Part shown: positions 25,540 to 37,640 of the stretch, in pieces
How the letters are laid out: the number at the start of each line of letters is the position of its first letter
Numbering within the stretch: position 1 is the first letter of the stretch
Origin: Anadara kagoshimensis
Taxonomy: Eukaryota; Mollusca; Bivalvia; Arcoida; Arcidae
NCBI GenBank assembly: GCA_021292105.1
Contig: CM037869.1
Location: 25,620,050 to 25,684,049 of the forward strand
DNA length: 64,000 nt
Reading direction: 5' to 3'
Notes under the pieces: generated by a model
Database searches by the model: none
What the model saw: the letters and a program-made list of their open reading frames with translations, nothing else
Told to the model about the DNA's origin: nothing
Position numbers and translations under genes: made by a program

Positions 25540-26572
25540 CAGGTCAATGTCAAAATTAACGTCACCCCTACTGTGTCAAAATTAACGTCACCCCTATCGA
25601 AAATCAATTATCTAATTAGCTTTGATTAAAAAAGCAAATAATTTGGAGCTGAATGGTAAATAAACGACATTATAAAATAGAAAACAAGACAAAGAAACCA
25701 ATCATTAAGTATTTAATATTGCCTTGGTACAAACAAACACCATTAATAATTGATAGTTGAGGCACCACGAACTCTTATAACAGACTGAACACGTCTGGGA
25801 AGACTGTCGTATAACTTTTCAAGATGGTTCTTATTTATTCTGTACCAATGCTTTTTGACACTTTCCCATAGATCATTACATGATTTTGGATTGTCCATTG
25901 CGACGTCCCTTTTCAAAGCATCCCACAGATTTTCAATCGGACTCATATCTGGCGAGTTTGATGGCCAATCTAAAATATGAATTTGTTTAGACTCTAGGAA
26001 ACGCCTGGTAGATCTGGAATTATGGGCAGGAACCATAGCCTTTTAGGATAATCAGTGTTGTTTTAAAAAAACAATGTCAAAAAAACAACAGAATTAACAT
26101 ATATGAAACCAATAAAGAAGGATGTTAACTTGCCTCAATAGCTTCTTTAATCAGACGCCACAATTTTCTTTCAACTGTACCTTTTGGCTGCCGTGTAATG
26201 ATGACGGACCTTTCTGATTTTGTAAATATTTGAGTCATATTTTAAACAGTTTTTAATTGATTTACCGGGAATTTTTCGGTGTTTCCATTAGGACATGGAA
26301 CGAACTGAGGCCATTTATGATTTTCGTATAAAAATGTTTTAAATAATGTTTCAGAGTTGAATTTACCGCAACAACTGAAAGAAATGCTTGATATTGAGAA
26401 TTCAACGACAATTTGTAAATTTAAGGGGAACAAATTCTTAAGAAAAAAATTATGGAACTTCAGTTTAAACATTTTTGCTGCAAATCTGGCAGAATTGCAG
26501 AGCTGCAGGGGTGACGTTTATTTTGACACAGTAGGGGTGACGTTAATTTTGACATTGACCTGTAGTCGGTTG
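25540..26572 (-). mobile_element. Internally deleted Tc1/mariner element, unit C (1033 bp)
   Basis: Same insertion as in unit A, with both termini intact and TA on both sides. It holds the longest intact transposase remnant, together with that of unit B. Confidence 0.9.
25743..26036 (-). pseudogene. Tc1 transposase C-terminal fragment, unit C
   Basis: A 97-codon open frame equal to that of unit B, with SPDMSPIENLWDALKRDV, the consensus family form. It keeps the catalytic glutamate and lacks the two aspartates. Upstream, at 26134-26240 on the minus strand, a short frame starting MTQIFTKSERSVIITRQP ends at an AAG/GCAAGT-like site, and the fragment itself is preceded by a CCTAAAAG acceptor-like sequence. 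A spliced mini-protein is conceivable but unproven. Confidence 0.92.
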
Positions 26573-26988
26573 CCTGAACACATATAATCCTAGTCTGGCA
26601 GGCTGCCTATTCATGTTCTCTTATGGCTGCCTGTTTGTGGAATTCAGATGCACGGCATCTGCATCCAGGAACTGGAAAACAGATCTACGATTGGTTTGTC
26701 AATATTTTTCTAATCTTTCAGACAAAAGAACAACAAACTTTTTCATTCTCTGCATCAAAACGACACATCATTGTTGGATACTGGTCGAGGCAACCGGTTA
26801 AAATTTGATTTACAATGTCAAATACATGATGGATATTTTGAAGTGAATGATGTATATTTAACCATTGAACTAGCTAGAACTTGCGTTTATATTGCTATAA
26901 CTTCAAATGCGGTGCAAAGCAAAGTAAAAAACGCGCTCTTGGGCGTTTTGATTGGTTTGCTTTTTTATTTATTCCTCTTATTATTATT

Positions 26989-27326
26989 TTACCACTGTAG
27001 CTCAGTTGTTAGAGTGCCCGCTCCGTAAGTAAGAGGTCGTGGATTCGAACCCCGACCGGGTCTGACCTAAGACTTGAAAGTGTGTAGTGGCTGTTCTTTC
27101 GCCAAGCACTCGGCAATACGAAATGAAAGTCACGGTTCTTTCGGATGGTAACTTAAAATAAACGAGGTTCCGTGTCACGGTGGGCTTGGCACGCTAAAGA
27201 ACCCTGCTGTATAATGCCATCAGCGCAACCCACAGGCAAAATTTCTGCACCTTCGCCTATAGCTGGAGACATCTCGATATAAGTGAAATATTCTTAACTG
27301 GGACGTTAAACACCATTACTCACTCT
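26989..27326 (+). mobile_element. tRNA-headed SINE, unit C
   Basis: Same insertion as in A and B. The A box is mutated to TAGCTCAGTTGTTAG. Confidence 0.88.
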
Positions 27327-28719
27327 TTTTATTATTTTTATGCTTTGGTTTTTCTAAAACATACAACAGCTGTTTGGAAATGGCAGCAATGACAGGTGCA
27401 AATTTAGGCGAGACAATCACTCCCGAAAAACAGTCATCTAAGTGCACTTGACAGCTTCGAAGGTAGATGTACTCAAACTCGCTTCTTTGTTCAAGATAAA
27501 TCTCATCTCACCAAAAGATTTGGCCAGCTTTATATATAGCCGACATTTTAGTTTTTTAACTGGACAATCTACAATGGTGTAGAACTGATCAGTTGTTCTC
27601 TGAAAACACAGAAAATGCAAATTGGACAAGTAATAATATATCCTAAATCTATAAATAACTGTTATATACTTAAATTAACAGAAAAGAAGTTAGTTGGCAT
27701 TATGATCAAGGTTTGTCAAATTTAAATTTCGCTATAAAAAGAATACAAACTCTGTGTATAATCTACTCTACTGAGAAAGTTTTATATGTATAAATAAAAT
27801 ATAATTTAAAGATATAATGAAGATTAACCTGTGTCAATTGCGAAATATGTATAACGGAAAGCGTAACATTTCTTCACGGGAAACATAACACAGCCGGTGG
27901 GAAAGCGTAACACATATGTCACTCCGCTTACACAAAACATAAAATTTTGCTTAAGAGCAGAGTAAAGATTCTGTTTTTGCGAGTGTATGAAATTAAAGAC
28001 ATTTCTTGAAGCTTTTGAGTAGAAACATGTATATTAGAATAGTGTAGGTTTTGATACAACAATCATTTTGAAGTTTTCACAAATGGCGACCCCTCACTTG
28101 AGACCTTCTTGACAAATGCGGGTTGAATTTCTTATATAAGTCATGTTGGGTGAAAAAGTAGATCAACAAGTCAAATAGTAGACAATCCTTACCAGAAATA
28201 CCAATTTTAATCTAATCTTCATCAATTAGAATTATTTAGAATGGTTCTTGTGATATATATTTGCATAGGCCATGTTAAGTCAATAAGATGGTGACTTGGT
28301 CAAATCATAGTAAATAGTTTAATACTCTGAAGGTCACAGTTTTATCCAAACCTTCATCAAAATTGCTTACATAATTCTATTTTCTTTACAAAAACACGGT
28401 CAAATTTGTATATGGGTCATGCTGAGTCAAGAAATAGGTCAGTATGTCAAATCATAGAAAACCTTGCTAAAACCAGTTGCCCAAATTATACTAAAAAAAC
28501 TAGCAAGAAATTATCTTCTTGGCATGAACTGGGCGATAAGTAAATTAAGTTCTATAGGTTACATTTTTGAAATGGAACTTAATGTACAGGTGAGCGTCCA
28601 TGGCCTCGTGGTCTTATTTCACAGAATATAAACTACAAGTTTTATATAATACAGAGGCTGAGATGGTTCATATAATGATAATATAGATGAATATAATGAA
28701 TGCAGTTTATATTTATGAA

Positions 28720-29225
28720 ATAAGTAATTTGTTATTTCAAATTATTATTTCGTATATCTGAATTTCAGCTTGCCAAATATCCAATAATAAATGTCCACAG
28801 ACTTAAAACATTGAAATCCGTAATTTTAAATAACGAATATATGAATTAGTAATGTGGAACATTGATTTAAATATTTCTTATATACAAATACCGAATCATG
28901 CATTTCGTATATACAAATTAGTTTTTATATTTAAATAAGTAATTAGCATTAACAAGGATAATATAATGTAGGAATTTGAAAAAAAACGAATTCAGTATTT
29001 TGCATAAACAAATTATGAGTGTTAAAAATCGAATTAAATATTGAGTATAATGAATAACAAACTTTGTTAAGAAATGGAGTATTTCTTATATACGAATTCT
29101 TAATTTGAAACAACAAATCATGTATTTCGTATAAACGAATCAGTAATTTGAAATAACGAATCAAAAACATCGTATTTACGAATTAGTGATTTGAAACGAC
29201 TTATATACAAATAACGAATTATGTG
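28720..29225 (+). repeat. AT-rich degenerate sub-array, unit D
   Basis: Same block as in the other units, with closest wording to B (for example AGTGTTAAAAATCG and TGAGTATAATGAATAAC). Confidence 0.65.
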
Positions 29226-29929
29226 CTAGTCATTTGGTTAATACGATTTACTCATTTAAAATAATGAAATAAGTATTTAGTTAATGCAATTTACAATAAA
29301 CACATATTTTTTATTGTTTTCTTTTCAATTGCCTTTTCCCTTTAATTAATTTTTTTATTATTTCTTTTTTTGCCATTTTCTAAGAAAGTTTATTTTTAGG
29401 TTTAATTTTCACGAGCGGTGTTTCACTTAAACATCATGGAATATTGTCATTAGCAATATTATATTTTTTCTAATTTAACTGTTGTAATATGATCGTCAAT
29501 TATAGAAGACAACGTATCCTTCAACTCTTGAAATGCTAGAATTAAGTGTCATTTAATTATCTTAACATCACGAAGAAGTATAAAGTAATAATCAAATTCC
29601 TAAAATCTCACCGTGTCCTTTGAATTTAAGAGATGAAGGATTGTGGCTTATTATAACTAACATAATGATAATTGAGTTCATTCCCCTCTATAAATCACGT
29701 TCTCTGATAATTTTAATGAAAAAGGGCAATGAATGTATGAAATAACAATATGCACATAACAATAAAATGCTGTTAAAATCGCTATAGAAATTAACTACAT
29801 TACAACATGTCAAAAGTTTAATACTAAGTCATCAAATTGGTGCCGAATCAGCACACGGAGGTAATCCTGTTACTTGCTGTTATACGATCTGCTACTCTTT
29901 ACATATATATGCAGCTGCAGAGTGTTGCA

Positions 29930-29947
29930 AAAAAAAAAAAAAAAAAA
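29930..29947 (+). repeat. Homopolymer A run in unit D
   Basis: A poly-A run of about 18 bases replaces the GG of GCAAAGGAACAC found in units A-C. Its length is likely to be uncertain in an assembly. Confidence 0.8.
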
Positions 29948-30794
29948 CAACACTTGCATCTTTCTTTACAAAACTTCCTGCATGAACATATATTCAGTTT
30001 TCGCTGCAATTGTTTCTGTGGTGTCCAGTGACATAACTTCTCTTTTTGTGACCACCCCAGTTAAGATGGACTGATAATGTTTGGATTATAGTCGGTTGCC
30101 TGAACACATATAATCCTAGTCTGGCAGGCTGCCTATTCATGTTTTTTTATGGCTGCCTGTTTGTGGAATTCAGATGCACGGCATCTGCATCCAGGAACGG
30201 GAAAACAGATCTAGGGTTGGTTTGTCAATACTTTTCTGATCTTTTAGACAAAAGAACAACAAACTTTTTCATTCTCTGCATCAAAACCACACATCAATGT
30301 TGGATACTGGTCGAGACAACCGGTCAAAGAGAGTTATCTAAGTGTAACTTGAAAGCGCCGGAAGTAGATGTACTCAAACTCGCTTCTTTGTGCAAGATAA
30401 CTTTCATCTAGTTTAGCTTGCAAGCCAATAGATGTGGCCGATGTTGCACACAAGGAACGTTTTGGAGCAATAGAGTTGAGCCAGTGTTTGAGAAAAGTGT
30501 CAGTAGTCCACCCAATGTATGTACATACTGCTGTAACAAAGTACAACCGCTAACACTACACCCTACAGAGCCATGCAAACGTACAGAATTCATTAATAAA
30601 CATGTAAAGTGAGTGGCAAAAAGTCCGAATTAATATCTTTCAACAGGTTATAAAGAGATATAGTTAAGCAGGCCTGAAAACATAGGAATCCACACTCAGA
30701 TCATGCAAATTGTACAACTACACACATTTCTAGACAAAACATCAACTTTGGGTGACTATTGTGACGGTCATCTTAATATATAGTCGACAGTTTA

Positions 30795-31180
30795 GATCTA
30801 TAAGTATCTGTTATATGCTGAAATTAACAGAAAAGAAGTTAGTTGGCATTATGATCCAGGTTTGTCAAATTTAAATTTCGCTAAAAAAAGAATACAAAAT
30901 TTGTGTGTAATCTACTCTACTGCGAAAGTTTTATACGTACAACTAAAATATAGTTTAAATATATTACGAAGAGTGTGCTATGTCAATTGCGAATTATGTT
31001 AAACGGAAAGCGAAACATATCTTCACGGAAAGCATAATACACCCGGTCGGAAAGCATAACACAAATGTCACTCCGCTTACACAAAACATAAAATTAAAAC
31101 TTCTGTTTTCGCAAGTGTATGTAGACATTTCTTGCGACTTTTGAGTAGAAGCATGTATATTAGAATAATGTAGGTATTTG
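30795..31180 (-). mobile_element. Right arm and flank of the inverted-arm transposon, unit D
   Basis: Only the right part remains, with GAAGAGTGTGCTATGTCAATT and ACGGAAAGCGAAACAT-like motifs. Its inner edge GAGTGTGCTATGTCAATT matches the left arms of A-C better than their own right arms do, so D preserves a longer version of the inverted repeat. Confidence 0.6.
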
Positions 31181-31193
31181 TACAACAATCATT

Positions 31194-31952
31194 TTGATAC
31201 AAAACTGAAGATGGGGTCAAAGATCAAGGTCATAGATATAAAACAAAACCGAAAAGGTAAATTATATCAACTATATTTTTTTGTATATTAATATATATAT
31301 ATTGTAAGTATTGATACGACAGAACACCCGGTCTTACTTCCCAGGTCGAAGTTCACGTGTGTAATCTAACTTGTTTTACCTTGCTTCTGTATTTTGATTC
31401 GGACATGAATCGAATTAGTTTCTTTTTGATGTGATATATAGATGAAGTTCATGGGTTCCAAGGTCAAGGGCTAAACAATACCGAAATGGTTCATTATCTT
31501 TAAAAGCCTAAAATCTTTAAATATATATCGAATTTTCAGTATTTCTGTTTACTTTTAATATATCATTTAGCCATTATTTATAAGGCGAGCGTAACAAACG
31601 CAAAAGTCTTCTTGTTGGCAGATGTTCTCATTTGTTTCTGTCAAGAATTTTAATTGGTCAATGTTTTTTCTGTCATTTTGTTAAATTGCAATACGCTAAG
31701 CAAATTTTTACAATTTTCGTCAGTCATTGTCGTGTTATACTAAATTTGCTAAAAAATTAAGAACAATCCATATAATTTCAAACCACACGTTTGAAAATAG
31801 AGACTTGGTGTCTTCTTTTAACTGACGGAATATTTGTCTATTTTTGTACTATATACCACAGTAAAAGCAGCTATATCCTTCCAATGCTACAGTATTTGGA
31901 CACCAATCAAAATATCACAACTACTCCGTTCTGATACATGTCATACAACAAA
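31194..31952. other. Spacer with one decayed retroelement tail
   Basis: No gene seen. At about 31320-31430 the phrases ACACCCGGTCTTACTTCCCA and TGATTCGGACATGAATCG mark a degenerate copy of the retroelement 3' tail found repeatedly after 46 kb. Confidence 0.5.
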
Positions 31953-32284
31953 GACCACTGCGGTAGCTCAGTTGGTAGAGTGCTCGCTCCATATGTGGGA
32001 GGTCGTGGGTTCGATCCCCGGCCGAGTTTGACCCAAGACTTGAAAGTGGGTAGTGACTGTTCTTTCGCCAAGCACTCGGCATTACTAAATGAAAGTCACG
32101 GCTCTTTCAGATGGGAACTTAAAATAAACGATGTCACGGTGGGCTTGACACGTTAAAGAACCCTGCTGTATAATGCCATTACGCAACGTACAGGCAAAAT
32201 TTCTGCACCTTCGCCTATAGCTGGCGACGTCTCTATATAAGTGAAATATTCTTGACTAGGACCTTAAACATCGTTACTCAACTC
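31953..32284 (+). mobile_element. tRNA-headed SINE, independent full copy
   Basis: Full-length copy with GACCACTGCGGTAGCTCAGT at its start, B box GGTTCGATCCC and end CCTTAAACATCGTTACTCA. It lies just outside the array, so it is a separate insertion. Its body differs from the array copies by scattered changes and one short deletion near 32130. Confidence 0.87.
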
Positions 32285-34159
32285 ATACAACAAAGTACTC
32301 AAAAATACGAAAAACAAATTACATCACAAGACGCATTTCCAATGCCAAAAAGCATGCCTTTTCCCATATTTTGGGGGTTAAATTTCCCAATCAATTCTGC
32401 TTTAAACTTATGGGGACAAACGTGAAAAAATTATGCTAAAATCCATCATATTTCGATGTAATAATTAGCGCTGTATCGGTTTACTACGCATCATAGTTAC
32501 CCGCATTTACATACATTGCATACGGTGCAAGGGACGCAACTTGTATAAAAACAGCTTCGTCAGGTAGATAATATCTGTATTGAAGCAAGTTAAAGAACGA
32601 AAAAATACATCTGTGTGATTTGATCCAAATTTCAAAGTTTACATTATCTCTCGCAACAGAAAGTATTATGCAAAAAGAAAACAACGATCAGCTGATGGAG
32701 CTGGGAGCAAAAAAAAAAAAAAAAGAAAAAAGATTTCTATAAATTGGATACCAAACATAGTTACAAGTGTTATTACTAAAAATGACAGCCAGTAAGACAC
32801 ATCTTTCACAACAGAATTTTGTTGATCACAAGGCTGAAATAATAGTATTGTAAAATGTTTTATGTTATATTAAAATTATTAATTTATAGAAAAAACATAC
32901 ATTTCTCAAAATCAAAGCCATCGTAAGGAAAGACAAAGCAATAAATTAGTCGTTTAATTCTCATTTGTTTCAGGCGTTTTTTCGTCAGTCAATATTGTTA
33001 TTTGTGTATGAAAGAATTTGTTCTTTTGGTCGGTCATGAACAGCACACACAACCACGTGTATTACTATTCATACTCCATATAGAATTTTTACATAATATA
33101 AAATGTAAACGTATTAAACTTTTTTTCTCCAAAACCAAAAAAAAAAAAAAAAAAAAAAAAAAATTAAAACAAAAAGATACACCAATACTAGATCCAAGGT
33201 TTAATACATTTCCAATTTGAATCAGAGACTGAATTAGTCCAATCCTTGTCCAAATTATAACCGAAGTATAAAGTGAGAGCAGACAAAAAATGTTATTTGA
33301 AATTTTGTAACAAATACAGACACGTTTCTATTTACCAAATGTCTTTTTTTGGTTGAAATGCAGCATGGGAAAGGGGGAACAGAGAATGAACACAAGTAAC
33401 TTGTGATTTTAAAGATTATATAAGGGACAAAATGATCAAATACTTGCACTTTAACAACTAGAGAACAAATATAATAAGATGATAAAAGGCATTATGTAAC
33501 TTCGGAAAATCTTGATCCGACAGAAAAGGGATCCATGGTAAGCAGTTTAAAAAAAAGATAATTTAACCATATATTAAACGTTTGTTTACTGTCAAAAGAT
33601 AAGCGAGCAGTAAATGTCATATGTAAATAAATGAAACATTTCAAAGATACCAACCAAAACGAGGAGAATGAAAACGTTCACTGTCAATGCAAGTTTAGAG
33701 ATCTGGTATTTCCAATGAGACGTTTTATGTCTTTGCAGGGTAATGTAATGTTGAAAAACATCATCAACCATGTGAAATTAAATGGAATTACACCATGGAC
33801 ACACCGAAACAAAAAAAAACTATACAATGCCTTTCACTTTGCAAATCTTCAAAAGACTTTTTACATTTTTGAAGCAATTGCGTTGAGTAAGTTGGCATGT
33901 CATATCGAGCACCACAGAGATGCAGAAATGACATTCCAAATATATCTACATGCTATCTGAGACTAATAGAAAAGCTTTATGTATGACATTTGACCAGAGT
34001 GCTGACAAATATACAGATATTTTATTGATATGGTTCATTAATATAATTAAATTGCAAATAGTCAAATCACAATCACAGTATAAGTGAATAGGTGCAAAAA
34101 CAACTACCATTGTTTCAATATTTTTATTACTTAATAAAGCCTGCAAGTTTGCAGAAGTT
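32285..34159. other. Intergenic region with A-rich runs, no supported gene
   Basis: Holds A-runs at about 32708-32724 and 33138-33164. A 109-codon plus-strand frame at 33631-33960 (MKHFKDTNQNEENENVHCQC at its start) is the longest here. It has no recognised motif and no clear transcription or splice signals, so I do not call it as a gene, though a lineage-specific short gene cannot be excluded. Confidence 0.4.
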
Positions 34160-34527
34160 TAAACTCTGATTTTTTATTGGAATATGGGTTAGCTGTTGTC
34201 AACGCAGTATCAAAGTATCGAAACCAGACGGATGATGCGTGTGGCAAATGTGAGAAATCAAGGAACCAATTCAAAGATGCAGGAACGCTGATAACAAATT
34301 AGATAAAAGCAATGAAGGAGCAAACAATAGTTGTAAGAACTGAAAAGAAAGTCTGTAGACAATATAGAGGCACCAGCTTCTCCAATTCCACAACGAACAC
34401 CAGGTTACAACCGTATCCATGTAACATTTGACTTCAGCAGAGACGTCTCTATTCCGAAAATTCCAAAGCAGTTGGAGGCTCTGCTGAGATTGGGAAACGT
34501 TAAAGGTAGCAGTACACAGTCGTGATT
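34160..34527 (+). pseudogene. Degraded protein-coding remnant, unrecognised
   Basis: Plus-strand frames read like fragments of one protein broken by stops and shifts. The first is YGLAVVNAVSKYRNQTDDAC followed by GKCEKSRNQFKDAGT, then DNKLDKSNEGANNSCKN in another frame. The last, at about 34340-34527, has ELKRKSVDNIEAPASPIPQR and, after a few residues, VTFDFSRDVSIPKIPKQLEA, ending LGNVKGSSTQS and a stop. The composition (charged, proline-bearing, few of the K/N/I/F homopolymers of random AT-rich frames) suggests real coding ancestry. No family was recognised. It could be an old transposon protein or a host pseudogene. Confidence 0.35.
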
Positions 34528-35430
34528 TTTCCATTGGGGCGAGGAAAAGTAGTGCCTATAAAACAGTGTCCTTTTATGTTGGGCACAGCCTATTTTGCAC
34601 AAATAGCCCAATAGTGTCTGTTAAGAATGAACTCTTATTTCTTTCATTGTGACTTTTCATGAACGCATATAGCAAATTCAGGTGACCTTGTGTTTTACGT
34701 CTAGTATTTTCATTTTAATGTTTGTCAATATATTGGAGATGCATCAACAAATATTTTTTTCAGAACTTGTCTGGGTGGGTGACATGAAATGGTAGCGTTA
34801 GGGTAACATTTTTCTTTAACATATTATCGTTTTTAGGGTTTGTATTCTTATTATGCTTCGTGTATAAAGAATATCTATTTGTGATACAGGCGGGGAATTA
34901 TCAGAGTAAAAAAATATGCATCATAATCAGGTCAACTACCTCCTCGTCAGGAAGACCCTTGATTTGTTCGTACTTTGCTGACCGACGAAACGTCTCGTCA
35001 AAAGTATATATATCATACCTCTAGATATAAACCATCTTACCCCTTTCTCCGTCTCGTCTCTGTCTTTAGAAACACATTATCAGCGATAAAAAAAACCGCA
35101 TAATCTATCTTAGAATTCATAATCCAGTGCAATCGCCCAATGCGATCTATGATAGTTATCCCTCTTTGGACATGAGCCCGGAGTAATACTAAAGGCGTCA
35201 ATAGTCGCGTTAGGCAGTCCCAGACAAACTGGAAAATTCTAGCACCGGTGTTTGAGTGGGATTTCTGTCCGAGGTACGAGATATCTAAAACTAAGATGTA
35301 TATATTCCTGAAAAATATTCAACCGAGTTTAAGATTACTCTGTCTAACACTGTTACCGTAAATTTTACCGAGTTATTATCCAAATCTATGTCGCATTATT
35401 TCACAAAACATCAACAAGAGATGTGCATAT

Positions 35431-36790
35431 CATTAGTCCAAGAGATCACGACTAAAATCCGGGTAAACGAGGCCAAAAGGTTTGAAGGTTGATTCTTGTA
35501 GGAAAATGTCCCTAGTTACTAAAAACCAATTTCTTACGCGTCAAATCGTTTCCGATTTTTCAATCAGAAACAGTTTTTGAAAAAAAGTCTGCAAATGTTA
35601 ATTTTTTGGAAAAACTAAAAATTCCAGATTGTGAAGGATTCTGTGACAACAACAACACAAAAGTGCTCATTCTATCTTTCATTGTGAACACATGATAGAT
35701 TAAAATGCTAAACATCCTGACAGTTTTCCGATTTTGTGTCAAAATTTTGAAATAAGCAATAAAATCAGTGCTGAAAAATGGAGTTTTATCATATCTACCG
35801 TCTTTCGATTCTTGTAAATTTGTTGCTAATGCATTAAATCTGACAAACTATATATTTTTATAAAGCCTTGGTAGTCCTGTAGATAAAAATGTTACACTAA
35901 TTCGGAAATATGAAACCTTAATACCGTAGCAAATAAATATGCTTCCCCTACCCCCAAAATACGAAAATGACAAAAATTCATTATTTTGGCCCATACTTGC
36001 CAATAAGTGTCTAAAACAAAACATAATTGTTTCTTACATCTTTCGTCTGTTCCCAACATATTTATAAAACAATAATATATAGAGCGATTGGTGATCTAAT
36101 ATGAAAATATACACTTTGCATAAAACAATAGTGTGGGAACCGCGTTTTCATGAAATCTCTTGTGCTCTTCTTCTTGTAATTTTGTTATATAGGCATTAAA
36201 TTTCGAGATTTATATGTCGCTGTATTGCCATGGCATATTCGAGTCTGACAACATATAAAACTATTGGAAATACCGAAGTTTATAGATGAAACGGATAAAT
36301 TTATTTCCCCTACCCCAAAATTGAAAGGCATGTGAAAATCCATTTTTGTGCAATATATGCCGATTTGTGTTTTTAATGAAGATTTCAAGCAAAAGTACCA
36401 GCAACAATGATAAAACATGCTTCAAGGATTTAAAATATTTGTAAAATGCTTTAGCTTAAGGACAAATAGGTCTAACTATCATGATAAAATTGCTTATTTT
36501 ATTCATTTATATGTAAATTGCTATAAGAAAAAAGGAGCTTCGCCTCTTGTAATTTTGTTATTTAGGCATTGAATCTCGACTGTTATATATTGGCGTTTTC
36601 CCCGACATACAAGTTTGTAATAACACCAAAAACTGTCAGAAATAGCAAAGCTCGTAGATGAGACGAATAGATTTATTTCCCCTACCCCAAAATTATGAAA
36701 AACCCTTTTTAGCCCATGTATGCATATTTATGCCTTTAATGAAAGTTTTAACCAGATGTCTATGAAACAATTATGTTTTTATGATTCAAA
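35431..36790 (-). repeat. Left arm of large inverted repeat
   Basis: Reverse complement of 38790-40150. The outer part is near-identical (for example ACGAGGCCAAAAGGTTTGAA, GGAAAATGTCCCTAGTTACT) and the inner part more diverged. The arm contains about three diverged direct repeats of roughly 360 bp, each with a CCCCTACCCC(C)AAAAT motif (about 35945, 36307, 36676) and a TTGTTATATAGGCATT-like segment. Frames at 35560-35742 and 36185-36418 on the minus strand have mirror counterparts in the right arm and are by-products of the repeat. Confidence 0.9.
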
Positions 36791-37149
36791 GTAATAGCAA
36801 AATGTATTTAGGAAAAATTGACAATAAAAAAAAAACCATATCAATTCTTTTCCAAATCATAATCCCCCAAAAGAAAAAACTTGAAACTAGCAAATTGGAC
36901 CGGGTGCTCCTGAAGCATAAACACCTCATGTTTATAGCAATTACAACCGCCACGTTTGAAAAAAAAAACAGAAATACGCACAATTTTACGAACAACCTGA
37001 TATTATGAAATAATAAATGCATATAAGTTCATTTCTAGTCAATGGTAAGACTGAGTGTAAGGCATTTCTGGTTATGGTTTGATATAAAACTATTAGGTTT
37101 TATCAGACATACATTTATCTCTATTAGATAAAGTTTAATCAGATCAATT

Positions 37150-37268
37150 AGCTTTCTAAACCATATTCATTATTACTTAAACCCGTTTATCAAAGATTGT
37201 AGCCTTGTTTTATAAAACTTTGCAATTTATTCTTGTGGAATCATTTCATTAAGAAGTGACCTAATGTA
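37150..37268 (+). repeat. Inner inverted repeat, left arm
   Basis: Contains AAACCATATTCATTATTACT, CAAAGATTGTAGCC and AAGTGACCTAATG. It pairs with 37520-37640 (CTTAGGTCACTTCCTAATAA, GGCTACAATCTTTGG) at about 80% by eye, with a loop of about 250 bp. Confidence 0.75.
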
Positions 37269-37519
37269 TAATTTCAGTCTCCACTAATAATCTTATTTTT
37301 AAAAAGTCTGCAAACTCCGTAAAGTTTTCAATTTCACTTCTAACTTACAAACTTTCTGTGTCCAACAACTGCACCTTTGTATCCTTTAAAGGAATGATTG
37401 ATAGCAATTACATCATAAATTGCCTGGCCATATTATAATGACAAAAAGTGGTATTGGACACATTTCAACCTTAAGCCTGTGACCAGGTGCCTTGTGCCAC
37501 GTTCTATTTTGAACACTGT

Positions 37520-37640
37520 ACCTTAGGTCACTTCCTAATAAAATGATGCCACTAGTGAAAATGCAAAGTTTTGTAAAATGTGGCTACAATCTTTGGTAAA
37601 CGGGGTTTAGTAATAATAAATATGGTTTAGTAAACTTCAT
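37520..37640 (-). repeat. Inner inverted repeat, right arm
   Basis: Reverse-complementary partner of 37150-37268. Confidence 0.75.

Larger units (their letters stand above)
24459..28042. mobile_element. DNA transposon with inverted arms, unit C
   Basis: Same element, with arms at about 24459-24685 and 27825-28042. It contains the best-preserved Tc1 fragment and the SINE. Confidence 0.7.
21499..28077 (+). repeat. Array unit C
   Basis: Full-length unit, closest to A in the spacer. It shares the 881/882-bp insertion, the Tc1 remnant and the SINE with A. It has a small replacement near 27500-27510, where part of the region upstream of the right inverted arm is lost. Confidence 0.9.
8875..31193 (+). 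repeat. Array of four head-to-tail units of about 6.3-6.6 kb
   Basis: The same sequence order repeats four times. The anchor CACAAATGG(T/C)GACC occurs at 8875, 15245, 21499 and 28078, giving units A (6370 bp), B (6254), C (6579) and D (3116, internally deleted). Each full unit has a dispersed-repeat remnant, an AT-rich CGTATATACGAAT-type sub-array, a spacer, and an inverted-repeat transposon with nested Tc1 and SINE. The array ends near 31193, where similarity to the unit boundary stops. Spacer wording groups A with C and B with D. Confidence 0.93.
28078..31193 (+). repeat. Array unit D, truncated and lacking Tc1 and SINE
   Basis: Unit D joins GGTAATCCTG (equivalent to about 11320 in A) directly to TTACTTGCTGTTATACG (about 12475 in A), so the left inverted arm is missing. 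At 30081-30100 it reads TTGGATTATAGTCGGTTGCC, the uninterrupted form of the Tc1 site. It also lacks the SINE-bearing segment and has about 200 bp at 30430-30650 not seen in A-C. Confidence 0.85.

Noticed and set aside
36781..37022. Lysine-rich plus-strand and phenylalanine-rich minus-strand frames
   Set aside because: Low-complexity translations of A-rich DNA at the inner edge of the inverted repeat.
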